In this document: positions 1 through 7,339 of the stretch, piece by piece
Position numbering within the stretch: the stretch's first letter is position 1
Layout: the number at the start of each line of letters is the position of its first letter
Notes under the pieces: generated by a model
Seen by the model: only the letters and a program-made list of their open reading frames with translations
Told to the model about the DNA's origin: nothing
Database searches by the model: none
Origin: an uncultured Fidelibacterota bacterium
GTDB lineage: Bacteria; Fidelibacterota; Marinisomatia; Marinisomatales; UBA8229
Direction of reading: 5' to 3'
Assembly (NCBI GenBank): GCA_913054425.1
Contig: CAJXJG010000004.1
Span: forward strand, 1-27,261
DNA length: 27,261 bases
Made by a program: the position numbers and the translations under genes

Positions 1-621
1 TCAATGATTATTGCAATCATAACTGGTCTTACAATGGGAATTGTTTCCTCATTAAAGCCTCAATCTATTCTTGATAAAATTACAATGTTGTTTGCACTGG
101 TGGGCATATCTGCTCCGGTTTTCTGGGTGGGGCTTATGCTTGTTTTATTTGTTGGTGTGTACCTGCAGTGGCTTCCTCCCACGGGGTTCGGAGGCATTGA
201 GCATATTATACTGCCAGCGATCGCTTTGGGTCTTCGGTCGGCGGCCTATCTTGCCCGGTTGACACGGGCGACCATGCTGGAAGTTCTGAATCAGGATTAT
301 ATTCGAACAGCAAGGATGAAAATGCTACCAGAATGGAAAGTAATTCTTAAACATGGTTTTCCAAACATTTTAATACCCATAATCACGGTCATTGGGACAG
401 ATTTTGGAAGTTATTTATCCGGGGCGGTTTTAATAGAATCTATTTTTGGATGGCCGGGTATAGGCAGATATGCACTGGAAGCGATCTTGAAACGGGACTT
501 CCCCGTAATTCAGGGCACAGTTCTTTTCATGGCACTTATGTTTATTCTTGCGAATCTTATTGTGGATATTTTTTACGGTATTGTTGATCCGAGAATGCGC
601 ATTGAGGGGAAAAATGGTTAA
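1..621 (+). CDS. Dipeptide/oligopeptide ABC transporter permease, DppB type (5' end cut off)
   Basis: Inner-membrane permease of a peptide-type (DppBC/OppBC) ABC importer. The reading frame is open at the left edge, so the N-terminal part lies outside the window. About 205 residues are visible against roughly 310-330 for the family. Hydrophobic helices, a cytoplasmic loop with a DYIRTARMKM segment (the EAA loop that docks on the ATPase) and the typical ending FYGIVDPRMR identify the family. The usual glycine after the RTARxK part of the EAA loop is Met here, whereas the partner DppC keeps its glycine. The stop overlaps the next gene by 8 bp, which indicates translational coupling. Substrate cannot be read from the permease alone. 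No binding protein or ATPase gene is in view. Confidence 0.93.
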   Translation, partial: SMIIAIITGLTMGIVSSLKPQSILDKITMLFALVGISAPVFWVGLMLVLFVGVYLQWLPPTGFGGIEHIILPAIALGLRSAAYLARLTRATMLEVLNQDYIRTARMKMLPEWKVILKHGFPNILIPIITVIGTDFGSYLSGAVLIESIFGWPGIGRYALEAILKRDFPVIQGTVLFMALMFILANLIVDIFYGIVDPRMRIEGKNG

Positions 622-1642
622 TTCACGAACACGCCGAAGTACGGTGTTTTCCAAATTGATTAGAGATAAAAGTTCTATTTTGGGCATTATAATAATAGCA
701 ATAATCGTCCTTGCCGGAATTTTTGCTCCTGTGATTGCTCCTATGAATCCATACACTCAAGTACTTGAATTCAGAAATCAAAAACCGGGATTTACAGGAG
801 ATATTATTTTATTTAGACTAAAACCCAATTTACCGGTTCAGACGATTGCGGTTACATCAATTATAAACACAGGAGAAATGGTACAATACCAGGATCAACT
901 GGGCAGAGTATTTGAAATAGAAAAAACCAGGCTTGAAGGCGTAAAGGAAAAAGACTGGCATAAAAAACATAGATATTGGTTAGGAACGGACAATTTTGGA
1001 AGGGATGTTCTTTCCCGGCTGCTATATGGGGCTCGAATTTCATTGTCGGTTGGGTTATGTGCAAGCACGTTATCGCTATTAATTGGAATCATTCTTGGTG
1101 CAGTTTCCGGATATTATGGTGGTGTATTAGAAACATTCATAATGCGTTTTACAGATATAATGTTTGGATTTCCAACCCTTCTGTTTTTGATTGGTATAAC
1201 TGCTGCCTTTGAGCCAACATTGACTGTTGTGTTTTTTGCAATTGGATGTGTTTCCTGGCCGGGGATGGCCCGGCTTATGAGAGGGCAAGTCGCCGGCATG
1301 AAAGAACGTGAATTCATAAAAGTATGTGAGGTGCTTGGTTTCAGTAGATCAAGAATATTATTAAAGCACATACTTCCAAACTGTTTTGCCCCTATGATTG
1401 TAACCTATACACTGGGAATTGCCGGAGCAATAATGGCAGAGGCGAGTCTTTCTTTTCTTGGCTTGGGCGCTCAACCGCCAACACCTAGTTGGGGAATCAT
1501 GATCAATGCGGGAAAAGATTTTATTCACACAGCTCCGTGGGTATCAATAATACCTGGCATTGCAATCGCCAGTACGGTTATAGGATTTAATCTGATGGGG
1601 GACGGTTTACGCGATGTGCTTGATCCTTCAATGAAAAAATAA
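614..1642 (+). CDS. Dipeptide/oligopeptide ABC transporter permease, DppC type
   Basis: Second permease subunit, 342 residues. ATG at 614 is chosen over the longer open frame because a GAGGGG ribosome site sits just before it and translation then begins MVNSRTRRSTVF, followed by the first membrane helix (about residues 23-43). Between helix 1 and the conserved LGTDNFGRDVLSRLLYGARISL block (starting near residue 120) lies a roughly 75-residue hydrophilic, presumably periplasmic, insert, much longer than in E. coli DppC. The EAA loop EFIKVCEVLGFS keeps the glycine, and the family ending LSFLGLG...PSWG...GDGLRDVLDP is intact. It forms the transport channel with the preceding DppB-type subunit. 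Confidence 0.94.
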   Translation: MVNSRTRRSTVFSKLIRDKSSILGIIIIAIIVLAGIFAPVIAPMNPYTQVLEFRNQKPGFTGDIILFRLKPNLPVQTIAVTSIINTGEMVQYQDQLGRVFEIEKTRLEGVKEKDWHKKHRYWLGTDNFGRDVLSRLLYGARISLSVGLCASTLSLLIGIILGAVSGYYGGVLETFIMRFTDIMFGFPTLLFLIGITAAFEPTLTVVFFAIGCVSWPGMARLMRGQVAGMKEREFIKVCEVLGFSRSRILLKHILPNCFAPMIVTYTLGIAGAIMAEASLSFLGLGAQPPTPSWGIMINAGKDFIHTAPWVSIIPGIAIASTVIGFNLMGDGLRDVLDPSMKK

Positions 1643-1684
1643 TACGTTTACATTTTTATATTCTTTCAGTAAGATCTGCGTCTT

Positions 1685-2986
1685 ATGAATTTGACAAAAC
1701 GTATCGAATCTTTTATTTTATCAAAAAATACACGTCCTGAAAAGCGAAAAATCGGGGTGGAGGTGGAGTGTATGTTTTATAATAAAAACATGAGACGTTT
1801 GCCGGTTAATTTATGCGATGAGTTTTCCTCAACAGCATTATTAGAAATAATGAAAGAATATCAAAAAAACGATTCCATTAAAGCTGGCTATTCGCTTGAG
1901 CCCGGGGGTCAACTGGAGTGGGCATCCCCGCCGTTTATAAGTCTTCATGAAATAAATTACCATCTTCAAATTCATTTTAGGCGGGTTGAACGGGTGTTGA
2001 CTAAACAAAAATTGATGCATGTTGACTATGCACTTGAACCAATTTATTCACCGGAAGATATAAACTTAATAAATATGGAAAAGTATAATCTTATGCATAA
2101 TAGATTTGTTACGTCGGGTAGGCATGGTCCATGGATGATGCGGAACACGACAAGTATTCAGATAAACATTGATATGTCTTCAAGGGAAGATGCAGAAATA
2201 ATGGCGTTTATCGCGGATTGTCTTGAACCCTTTTGCGCGGTTTTGTTTGCAAATAGTCCCTTTATGAATTCTAAGCCTGCCGGGACAGAAAACATAAGAT
2301 ACCGGATTTGGAACGATACAGATCCTGTGCGATGTAAAAATCTACTGGATCATGGTATGAACTCACGGAAAAATCTTGTGGAAAAATACAGTGAATACCT
2401 CCAAAACGTTCCTGCGATTTTTATTTTAAATCCAGAGGGTGAGTTTAAAAAGTTTAATGGACCGCTTGGGAAATGGTTATCGACTCAAGAAAAATCCGGT
2501 GTTTTACGGGATAGAGATATTCAATTAGCCCTGCACCAGATTTTTACCCATGTTCGATTTAAGCATGTTCTGGAGGTTCGTGGTGCGGATAGGCCCCCAC
2601 GTGGATTTGAATTAGCTCCAGTTGCTTTTTGGGCAGGATTGCTTGCCTCGGAAAACACAAAATATGAAGTATTGGAAATTGTAAAAAAATGGACTATAGC
2701 AGAACGTAAACACCTAAACAGGTCAGTTTCTACGATTAACTTTGATCAGACAGGTCCTGCCGGAAAAACAATCAGGCAATGGATTGAAACTTTTTCTTCT
2801 TTATCGATAAAAGGGCTGAACGAGAGAGCGGATTTCTTTGGAATTGAGAACGAAAGTAAATTTCTTGAGCCGTTTGTCAATGACGTATTATTAAAAGGTA
2901 CCAAATCGATGCAAGCGCAAACCGCATACAAAGCAAGTGGAGTTTCAATTGTTGATTTTTTACAACAGTTTAATTGCTCTAATTAG
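1685..2986 (+). CDS. gshA: Glutamate-cysteine ligase, plant/proteobacterial GCS2 type
   Basis: ATP-dependent ligase joining the gamma-carboxyl of glutamate to cysteine, the first step of glutathione or gamma-Glu-Cys synthesis, in the cytoplasm. The 433-residue length fits the family. Visible blocks: GVEVE (residues 24-28), LEPGGQLEWASPP (71-83), MMRNTTSIQINID (151-163), FANSPF, YRIWNDTDP and RGADRPP, matching the GCS2 fold and its EgtA relatives. ATG at 1685 has only a weak upstream ribosome site. No gshB-like second enzyme is nearby. Directly downstream lie remnants of a gamma-glutamyl hydrolase and a gamma-glutamyltransferase, so this looks like the surviving member of a gamma-glutamyl locus. 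An ergothioneine-type EgtA role is possible, but no other egt gene is visible. Confidence 0.88.
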   Translation: MNLTKRIESFILSKNTRPEKRKIGVEVECMFYNKNMRRLPVNLCDEFSSTALLEIMKEYQKNDSIKAGYSLEPGGQLEWASPPFISLHEINYHLQIHFRRVERVLTKQKLMHVDYALEPIYSPEDINLINMEKYNLMHNRFVTSGRHGPWMMRNTTSIQINIDMSSREDAEIMAFIADCLEPFCAVLFANSPFMNSKPAGTENIRYRIWNDTDPVRCKNLLDHGMNSRKNLVEKYSEYLQNVPAIFILNPEGEFKKFNGPLGKWLSTQEKSGVLRDRDIQLALHQIFTHVRFKHVLEVRGADRPPRGFELAPVAFWAGLLASENTKYEVLEIVKKWTIAERKHLNRSVSTINFDQTGPAGKTIRQWIETFSSLSIKGLNERADFFGIENESKFLEPFVNDVLLKGTKSMQAQTAYKASGVSIVDFLQQFNCSN

Positions 2987-3010
2987 TTCTTCCCTTTTTT
3001 CCTTGAAATT

Positions 3011-3369
3011 ATGTTAAAACCAACTGTTGGTATTAATCCTTATTATTTTAAATACGATGATTCATTTTGGAATGGGACAAAAGAGAAATGTTTTAGAGTT
3101 GTCTGGTTTGCGGGTGGAGTCCCGTTCACACTTCACCACCCTTCCTGCGGAGAAATAACAAATCATATCGCCAGGCTGGATAAAAACAGGTAAAGGCCTG
3201 AGAATTACTGCTCGTTCCCTGGGTAGGTTACCCGAAGTGATTGAAGACATTAAAAACCCAGAGAAATTTACCGCTGTTCAGCTATCCAGAAACAATGCAA
3301 AAGAAGAAGGAACAAAACAATCTTTTTAGGTGGCTTGTTCAAGAAGCGAAAAATAGAAAAATTGGCTAA
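3011..3369 (+). pseudogene. Decayed peptidase C26 (gamma-glutamyl hydrolase / class I GATase-like) gene
   Basis: The N-terminal piece starts at ATG 3011, 24 bp after the ligase stop, and reads MLKPTVGINPYYF, then WFAGGVPFTLHHP and ARLD, the typical opening of the C26 family up to its LDG loop. It then runs into a stop at 3191-3193. From about 3182 a second frame gives GKGLRITARS and LPEVIEDIKNPEKFTAVQ, which is the C-terminal part. At about 3282 the frame shifts again to YPETMQ and LFRWLVQEAKNRKIG, ending at TAA 3367-3369. YPE sits where the catalytic HPE motif belongs. About 119 codons remain of an expected 230-250. The centre with the nucleophilic cysteine is gone. Read from the translations alone, without a database search. 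Confidence 0.8.
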
Positions 3370-3916
3370 TAGACAATTCCGACCCCATCCCTGCGCGAAT
3401 CTCCTTCCGCCGCAGTTTTTGTTACTGCGTTAACCCCGCCGAAAAAGAGATTTGATTTATCCCAACGATTCATCTGAATTGTTTTATTTTTAATATCTTT
3501 TTTATCTATTTTTATCCCAGCCTCATAGTGGAGAGCACAACATTTAAAGGGAGAAGGCCCAGCCGTTTGTGTACATGAAGAAGACCTGCAATATTACCCG
3601 GCACAGCAACAGATCCCTTGCCAATGTTAAAATTCTGTTTGCTGGTACCAAAGTCTATAATGACAGGGAAAAAATCTAAAATTTTATTTCCAACCGGTAG
3701 TGTATCAACAAAAAAATCAAAAAGTATTGGTTCGGAGTTATAGGGAAGGGCTAATAATGCCCCACCTCCCCCAGCGCTTGTGAGCGCAAATTCCGATGTC
3801 ATTGATGTGAATGCAGAAGCAACCGCAGCATCAAACGCATTGCCACCGCTTTCTAAAATATGACAGGCAGCTTCAAGCGTTGTCTGCTCCCCGGCAGCTA
3901 TTGAACCATATTTCAT
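3366..3916 (-). pseudogene. Decayed gamma-glutamyltransferase gene (centre deleted)
   Basis: The minus-strand start at 3916 gives 134 residues with GGT hallmarks: HILESGGNAFDAAVASAF, TSAGGGGALLALPY, LFDFFVDT, GSVAVPGNIAGL. This frame ends at a stop (3512-3514) just after VLSTMRLG. Shifting frame at about 3520 gives about 52 further codons, including NRWDKSNLFFGGVNAV and EGDSRRDGVGIVY before a TAG at 3366-3368; this is the normal C-terminal end of GGT. The roughly 350-residue middle, including the autocatalytic threonine of the small subunit, is missing. There is no signal peptide. The end overlaps the stop of the convergent C26 remnant by 4 bp. Both remaining pieces are free of other stops, suggesting a fairly recent deletion. 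Confidence 0.82.
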
Positions 3917-4183
3917 AATAGTTTTAAATAATTTTTGTTAATTGGTGATATTCCTTTGTAAAGAATTATTAAATTCCCCTTTTAAAAGTTAATATGAAAG
4001 TGTAATTATAATTGAACACGCACACAGAATTTCATTTTGATTTATTACAATGTTCCTAATGTCTATCTTGTTTAAAGTTACCTAAATTTACAGAGGAAAT
4101 GTATAACACTGTCTTTGCCAATCTCCTATAAGGTTAAGTTTTTGTTCGTAATCAAGATAAGCATAAAGGGCTGAAATATTAAA

Positions 4184-4606
4184 ATGTCTCTTGATGAAAT
4201 CCACCCCCTTATAATTCATTTCCCGATCGCGCTGTTGTCTGCTGGATTCTTATTCGATTTTTTAAGTTATATGTTAAAGCAGAAAGGCCTTGAATCTGCT
4301 GGATGGTGGAATTTAATTTTAGGCGTGGTTTCATCATTGTGTGCTCTCATAACAGGATTAATAACTGATTTAGCGAGTAAACCAAGCCTGGTTGACAGCC
4401 CCTTCCCTGTGCATGAAAACCACGGGTCGTTACAATTTTTTGTTGTTTGTATTTTTTTAGTGCTGATGATATGGAGGATAAAATTACGAAGCACTTCTTC
4501 CACTGATTCAAATATTTCACTCATATATTTAGGTGCCCAGGGTGTAGCTGTAGCAATTCTATTTTATGGTTCTCACCTGGGTGCAGTATTTGCAGGAAGA
4601 TTTTAA
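4184..4606 (+). CDS. DUF2231 family membrane protein
   Basis: A 140-residue integral membrane protein with about four helices. It opens IHPLIIHFPIALL, the hallmark of DUF2231, and has FPVHENHG between helices 2 and 3 and GSHLGAVFAG at the end. Histidines 7, 12, 77, 80 and 131 lie at or near helix ends and could bind haem, but this is inference. The gene is 65 bp upstream of sdhC on the same strand, so it may belong to the same transcript and serve electron transfer. No function is established from the sequence. ATG 4184 directly precedes the conserved N-terminal motif. Confidence 0.82.
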   Translation: MSLDEIHPLIIHFPIALLSAGFLFDFLSYMLKQKGLESAGWWNLILGVVSSLCALITGLITDLASKPSLVDSPFPVHENHGSLQFFVVCIFLVLMIWRIKLRSTSSTDSNISLIYLGAQGVAVAILFYGSHLGAVFAGRF

Positions 4607-4671
4607 TTAAATTTACCTGTCTTAAATACGTGGAAAACCAGATAAACGCTAAAGTAAAAAAATGTGAATAG

Positions 4672-5490
4672 ATGATAATCGGTAAGACAAACCGCACAGA
4701 TAATTGGTGGTTCGAACCACTTTGGACAGGAATAGGTTTTTTTGCTTTTGTTATTTACACTACATGGGCGATGCTTCAAGCCAATTATTATTGGTGGGAT
4801 GCGGGTGCGAATGGTTTTGGGGGTTATTTATCGCCATTTTATTCTCCGCTTATTTTCATTAATCCTTTAGCGCAGGGATCTGCTCCAATGGACCATAGTT
4901 GGTTTGGTTTCTGGCCTGAATGGTGGCCTAGCTTGATTCCTGCTTCACCAGCCATATTAATTTTGGCAGGACCACTATCTTTTCGCATGACCTGTTATTA
5001 TTACCGGAAATTTTATTATCGTGCCTATTTTATGTCACCCGTAGCGTGTGCAGTAAAAGGTGTTTCGCAAAAGCATTACAAAGGTGAAACAGCACTGCTC
5101 ATATTTCAAAATCTTCACAGATATACATTGTATATCGCCTTGGGGTTTGTCGTAATTCTATCTTATGATGCAATCCTCGGCTTTTTCAGAAACGGTCAAT
5201 TAGGCATTGGCGTTGGCTCAATAATATTGCTTATAAATCCAATCTTATTGGCAGGATATGCTTTTGGCTGTCATGCTTTCCGTCATCTATCAGGAGGAAA
5301 GCTTGACTGTTTTTCCTGCCCGAGTGGAAAACAAAAGATCAGATATAAGCTGTGGAAAGGTGTATCATGGTTGAATGGGGAACACATGTTATGGGCCTGG
5401 GCAAGTATGATCTGGGTTGCATTTGCGGATATTTATGTCCGGATGGTAGCTATGGGAAATTGGACAGACTTTAATACTTGGGGTTATTGA
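4672..5490 (+). CDS. sdhC: Succinate dehydrogenase membrane subunit, mycobacterial Sdh1-like
   Basis: A 272-residue membrane anchor that passes electrons from the SdhB iron-sulfur clusters to quinone. It has about five helices and segments typical of the long Sdh1-type SdhC: YYRKFYYRAYFMSPVACAV (about 109-127), LLIFQNLHRYTLY (142-154), YAFGCHAFRHLSGGKLDCFSC (196-216) and NGEHMLWAWASMIWVAFAD (235-253). Cys200, His201, His205, Cys213 and Cys216 form a tight cluster, and Cys126 is in the conserved SPVACAV segment. Mycobacterial Sdh1 is reported to carry a membrane-embedded Rieske-type cluster, so these residues are candidate ligands (inference). There is no separate SdhD. The stop TGA overlaps the sdhA ATG by one base. 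Confidence 0.85.
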   Translation: MIIGKTNRTDNWWFEPLWTGIGFFAFVIYTTWAMLQANYYWWDAGANGFGGYLSPFYSPLIFINPLAQGSAPMDHSWFGFWPEWWPSLIPASPAILILAGPLSFRMTCYYYRKFYYRAYFMSPVACAVKGVSQKHYKGETALLIFQNLHRYTLYIALGFVVILSYDAILGFFRNGQLGIGVGSIILLINPILLAGYAFGCHAFRHLSGGKLDCFSCPSGKQKIRYKLWKGVSWLNGEHMLWAWASMIWVAFADIYVRMVAMGNWTDFNTWGY

Positions 5491-7322
5491 TGAATATATC
5501 TGATATACAAACTATAGAACATGATGTAATTGTCGTTGGGGCTGGCGGAGCAGGCCTTAGGGCCGCTATTGAATGTTCAATAAAAGGGCTGAGTACTGGC
5601 TTGGTTTGTAAATCACTTCTTGGGAAAGCACACACCGTTATGGCGGAGGGTGGTATTGCTGCTGCTCTCGGGAATGTTGATGAACGGGACCATTGGAAAG
5701 TACACTTTCGAGATACAATGCGCGGAGGAAAATTCCTCAATGTCTGGCGCATGGCGGAACTGCATGCGAAACAAGCACCGGATCGTGTCAGAGAACTGGA
5801 AGAATGGGGGGCGGTGTTTGATCGAACAAAATCAGGCTTGATAAATCAACGGAATTTTGGAGGACATAGATATCCTCGGCTTGCCCATGTAGGCGATAGA
5901 ACCGGGCTAGAAATTATTAGAACCCTTCAGGACCATGGAATTCATCAGGGAATAGATGTGTACATGGAATGTACGGGGCTCGATCTTTTAAAAGAAGAAG
6001 ACAGAATTTCCGGAATGGTAGCAATGTGGCGTGAAACTGGCCGCTTTGTTATCTTTAAGACAAGGGCGATTATTTTAGCCACGGGTGGTGGTGGAAAAGC
6101 ATGGAAAATAACATCCAATTCCTGGGAGTATACCGGGGATGGCTATGGGATGGCATTTGAAGCTGGAGCGGAATTAATGGATATGGAATTTACACAATTT
6201 CATCCAACAGGGATGGTTTGGCCGCCTTCAGTGCGAGGAATCCTTGTTACAGAGGGAGTAAGAGGTGAGGGTGGAATTTTGGTGAATAGTGAAGGCCAGC
6301 GATTCATGTTTGAAAATATTCCCAATAGGTTTGCATCTGAGACTGCAGACACGGAGGAGGAAGCAGCTAGATGGTTAGCAGGGGATAAAGAGGCAAGAAG
6401 ACCCCCGGAGCTGCTCACTCGTGATGTAGTAGCACGTGCTATTCGAAAAGAAGTAAACGCGGGGAGAGGATCTCCTCATGGCGGTGCATTTTTAGATATT
6501 GCCAGCCGGAGGTCTGCGGATGATATCAAACGAAAGTTACCGTCTATGTACCATCAGTTTAAAGTGTTGGCAGAACTGGATATTACAACGGAACAAATGG
6601 AAGTTGGTCCAACCCTGCACTATTGCATGGGTGGAATCCGAGTTGATGCGGATTCACAGATGTCCACAGTTCCTGGACTTTTCGCTTGCGGAGAATGTTC
6701 AGGTGGCATGCATGGTGCTAATCGTCTGGGTGGTAATTCGCTTTCAGACTTGTTAGTATTTGGGAAACTGGCGGGTGACGGTGCTGCAGATTATATTAAA
6801 GAATTATCAGGATTTCCATTAATCAATAAAGAAAAGGTAATATCTATTATTCGCAATGCCACTGAAATTTTAAACCGAGAATCTGGAATGAACCCCTATC
6901 TGTTACATGAAGAACTGCAAGAGGTGATGCAAAACAATGTTGGTATCGTTCGTTCAGCGGAACTGTTGACAGCAGGAATCGAACAGTTAGACAAACTAAA
7001 GGAATCCTATAAGGAGGTGAAGGCCGCTGGCGCATCGCAGTTTAACCCAGGTTGGCACGAGGCTTTGGCGCAACGCAATATGATAATTACTGCAGAGGCA
7101 ACGGCAAGGTCTGCTTTATTAAGGGAAGAAAGCAGGGGTGCCCATACACGAATTGATTTTCCTGATGAGAGGAATGAATTTTTAGATGTTAATGTAATTA
7201 CGCTTAAAGGAGAAGATGGATCAATGATGGTAAAAAAGGTGAACCGTCCAGAGCCCCCAACGGAATTAAATCGCATTGCAAATTTGTCTTTAGAACAATT
7301 AGAACAAGAAATAGCATCATAG
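5490..7322 (+). CDS. sdhA: Succinate dehydrogenase/fumarate reductase flavoprotein subunit
   Basis: Catalytic subunit, 610 residues, oxidising succinate to fumarate on covalent FAD at the cytoplasmic face. The FAD-binding VVGAGGAGLRAA is at residues 15-26, and the flavin-linking histidine is His48 in KAHTVMAEGG. Active-site blocks EFTQFHPTGM and TEGVRGEGG follow, then GGMHGANRLGGNSLSDLLVFG and the C-terminal helical domain with ARSALLREESRGAHTR. ATG at 5490 is preferred over a TTG twelve bases earlier because it overlaps the sdhC stop as TGATG, a standard coupling arrangement. Direction in vivo (succinate oxidation or fumarate reduction) cannot be decided from this sequence. Confidence 0.96.
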   Translation: MNISDIQTIEHDVIVVGAGGAGLRAAIECSIKGLSTGLVCKSLLGKAHTVMAEGGIAAALGNVDERDHWKVHFRDTMRGGKFLNVWRMAELHAKQAPDRVRELEEWGAVFDRTKSGLINQRNFGGHRYPRLAHVGDRTGLEIIRTLQDHGIHQGIDVYMECTGLDLLKEEDRISGMVAMWRETGRFVIFKTRAIILATGGGGKAWKITSNSWEYTGDGYGMAFEAGAELMDMEFTQFHPTGMVWPPSVRGILVTEGVRGEGGILVNSEGQRFMFENIPNRFASETADTEEEAARWLAGDKEARRPPELLTRDVVARAIRKEVNAGRGSPHGGAFLDIASRRSADDIKRKLPSMYHQFKVLAELDITTEQMEVGPTLHYCMGGIRVDADSQMSTVPGLFACGECSGGMHGANRLGGNSLSDLLVFGKLAGDGAADYIKELSGFPLINKEKVISIIRNATEILNRESGMNPYLLHEELQEVMQNNVGIVRSAELLTAGIEQLDKLKESYKEVKAAGASQFNPGWHEALAQRNMIITAEATARSALLREESRGAHTRIDFPDERNEFLDVNVITLKGEDGSMMVKKVNRPEPPTELNRIANLSLEQLEQEIAS

Positions 7323-7339
7323 GCGCAAGTGTAATAAGT

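Noticed and set aside
430..756. Minus-strand open frame of 108 codons across the dppB/dppC junction
   Set aside because: It lies antisense to two clearly conserved permease genes and has no family motif or ribosome site.
2998..3193. A complete 60-residue small protein starting at 3011
   Set aside because: It is the opening of a C26 enzyme whose continuation is found in other frames, so it is a broken gene and not a small one.
4007..4012. TATAAT box upstream of the DUF2231 gene
   Set aside because: No matching -35 element at 16-18 bases; such hexamers are frequent in this AT-rich spacer.
3917..4183. 267-bp spacer between the GGT remnant and the DUF2231 gene
   Set aside because: AT-rich, presumably holding the promoter of the DUF2231/sdh genes, but I see no RNA gene, repeat or further gene fragment that can be defended.
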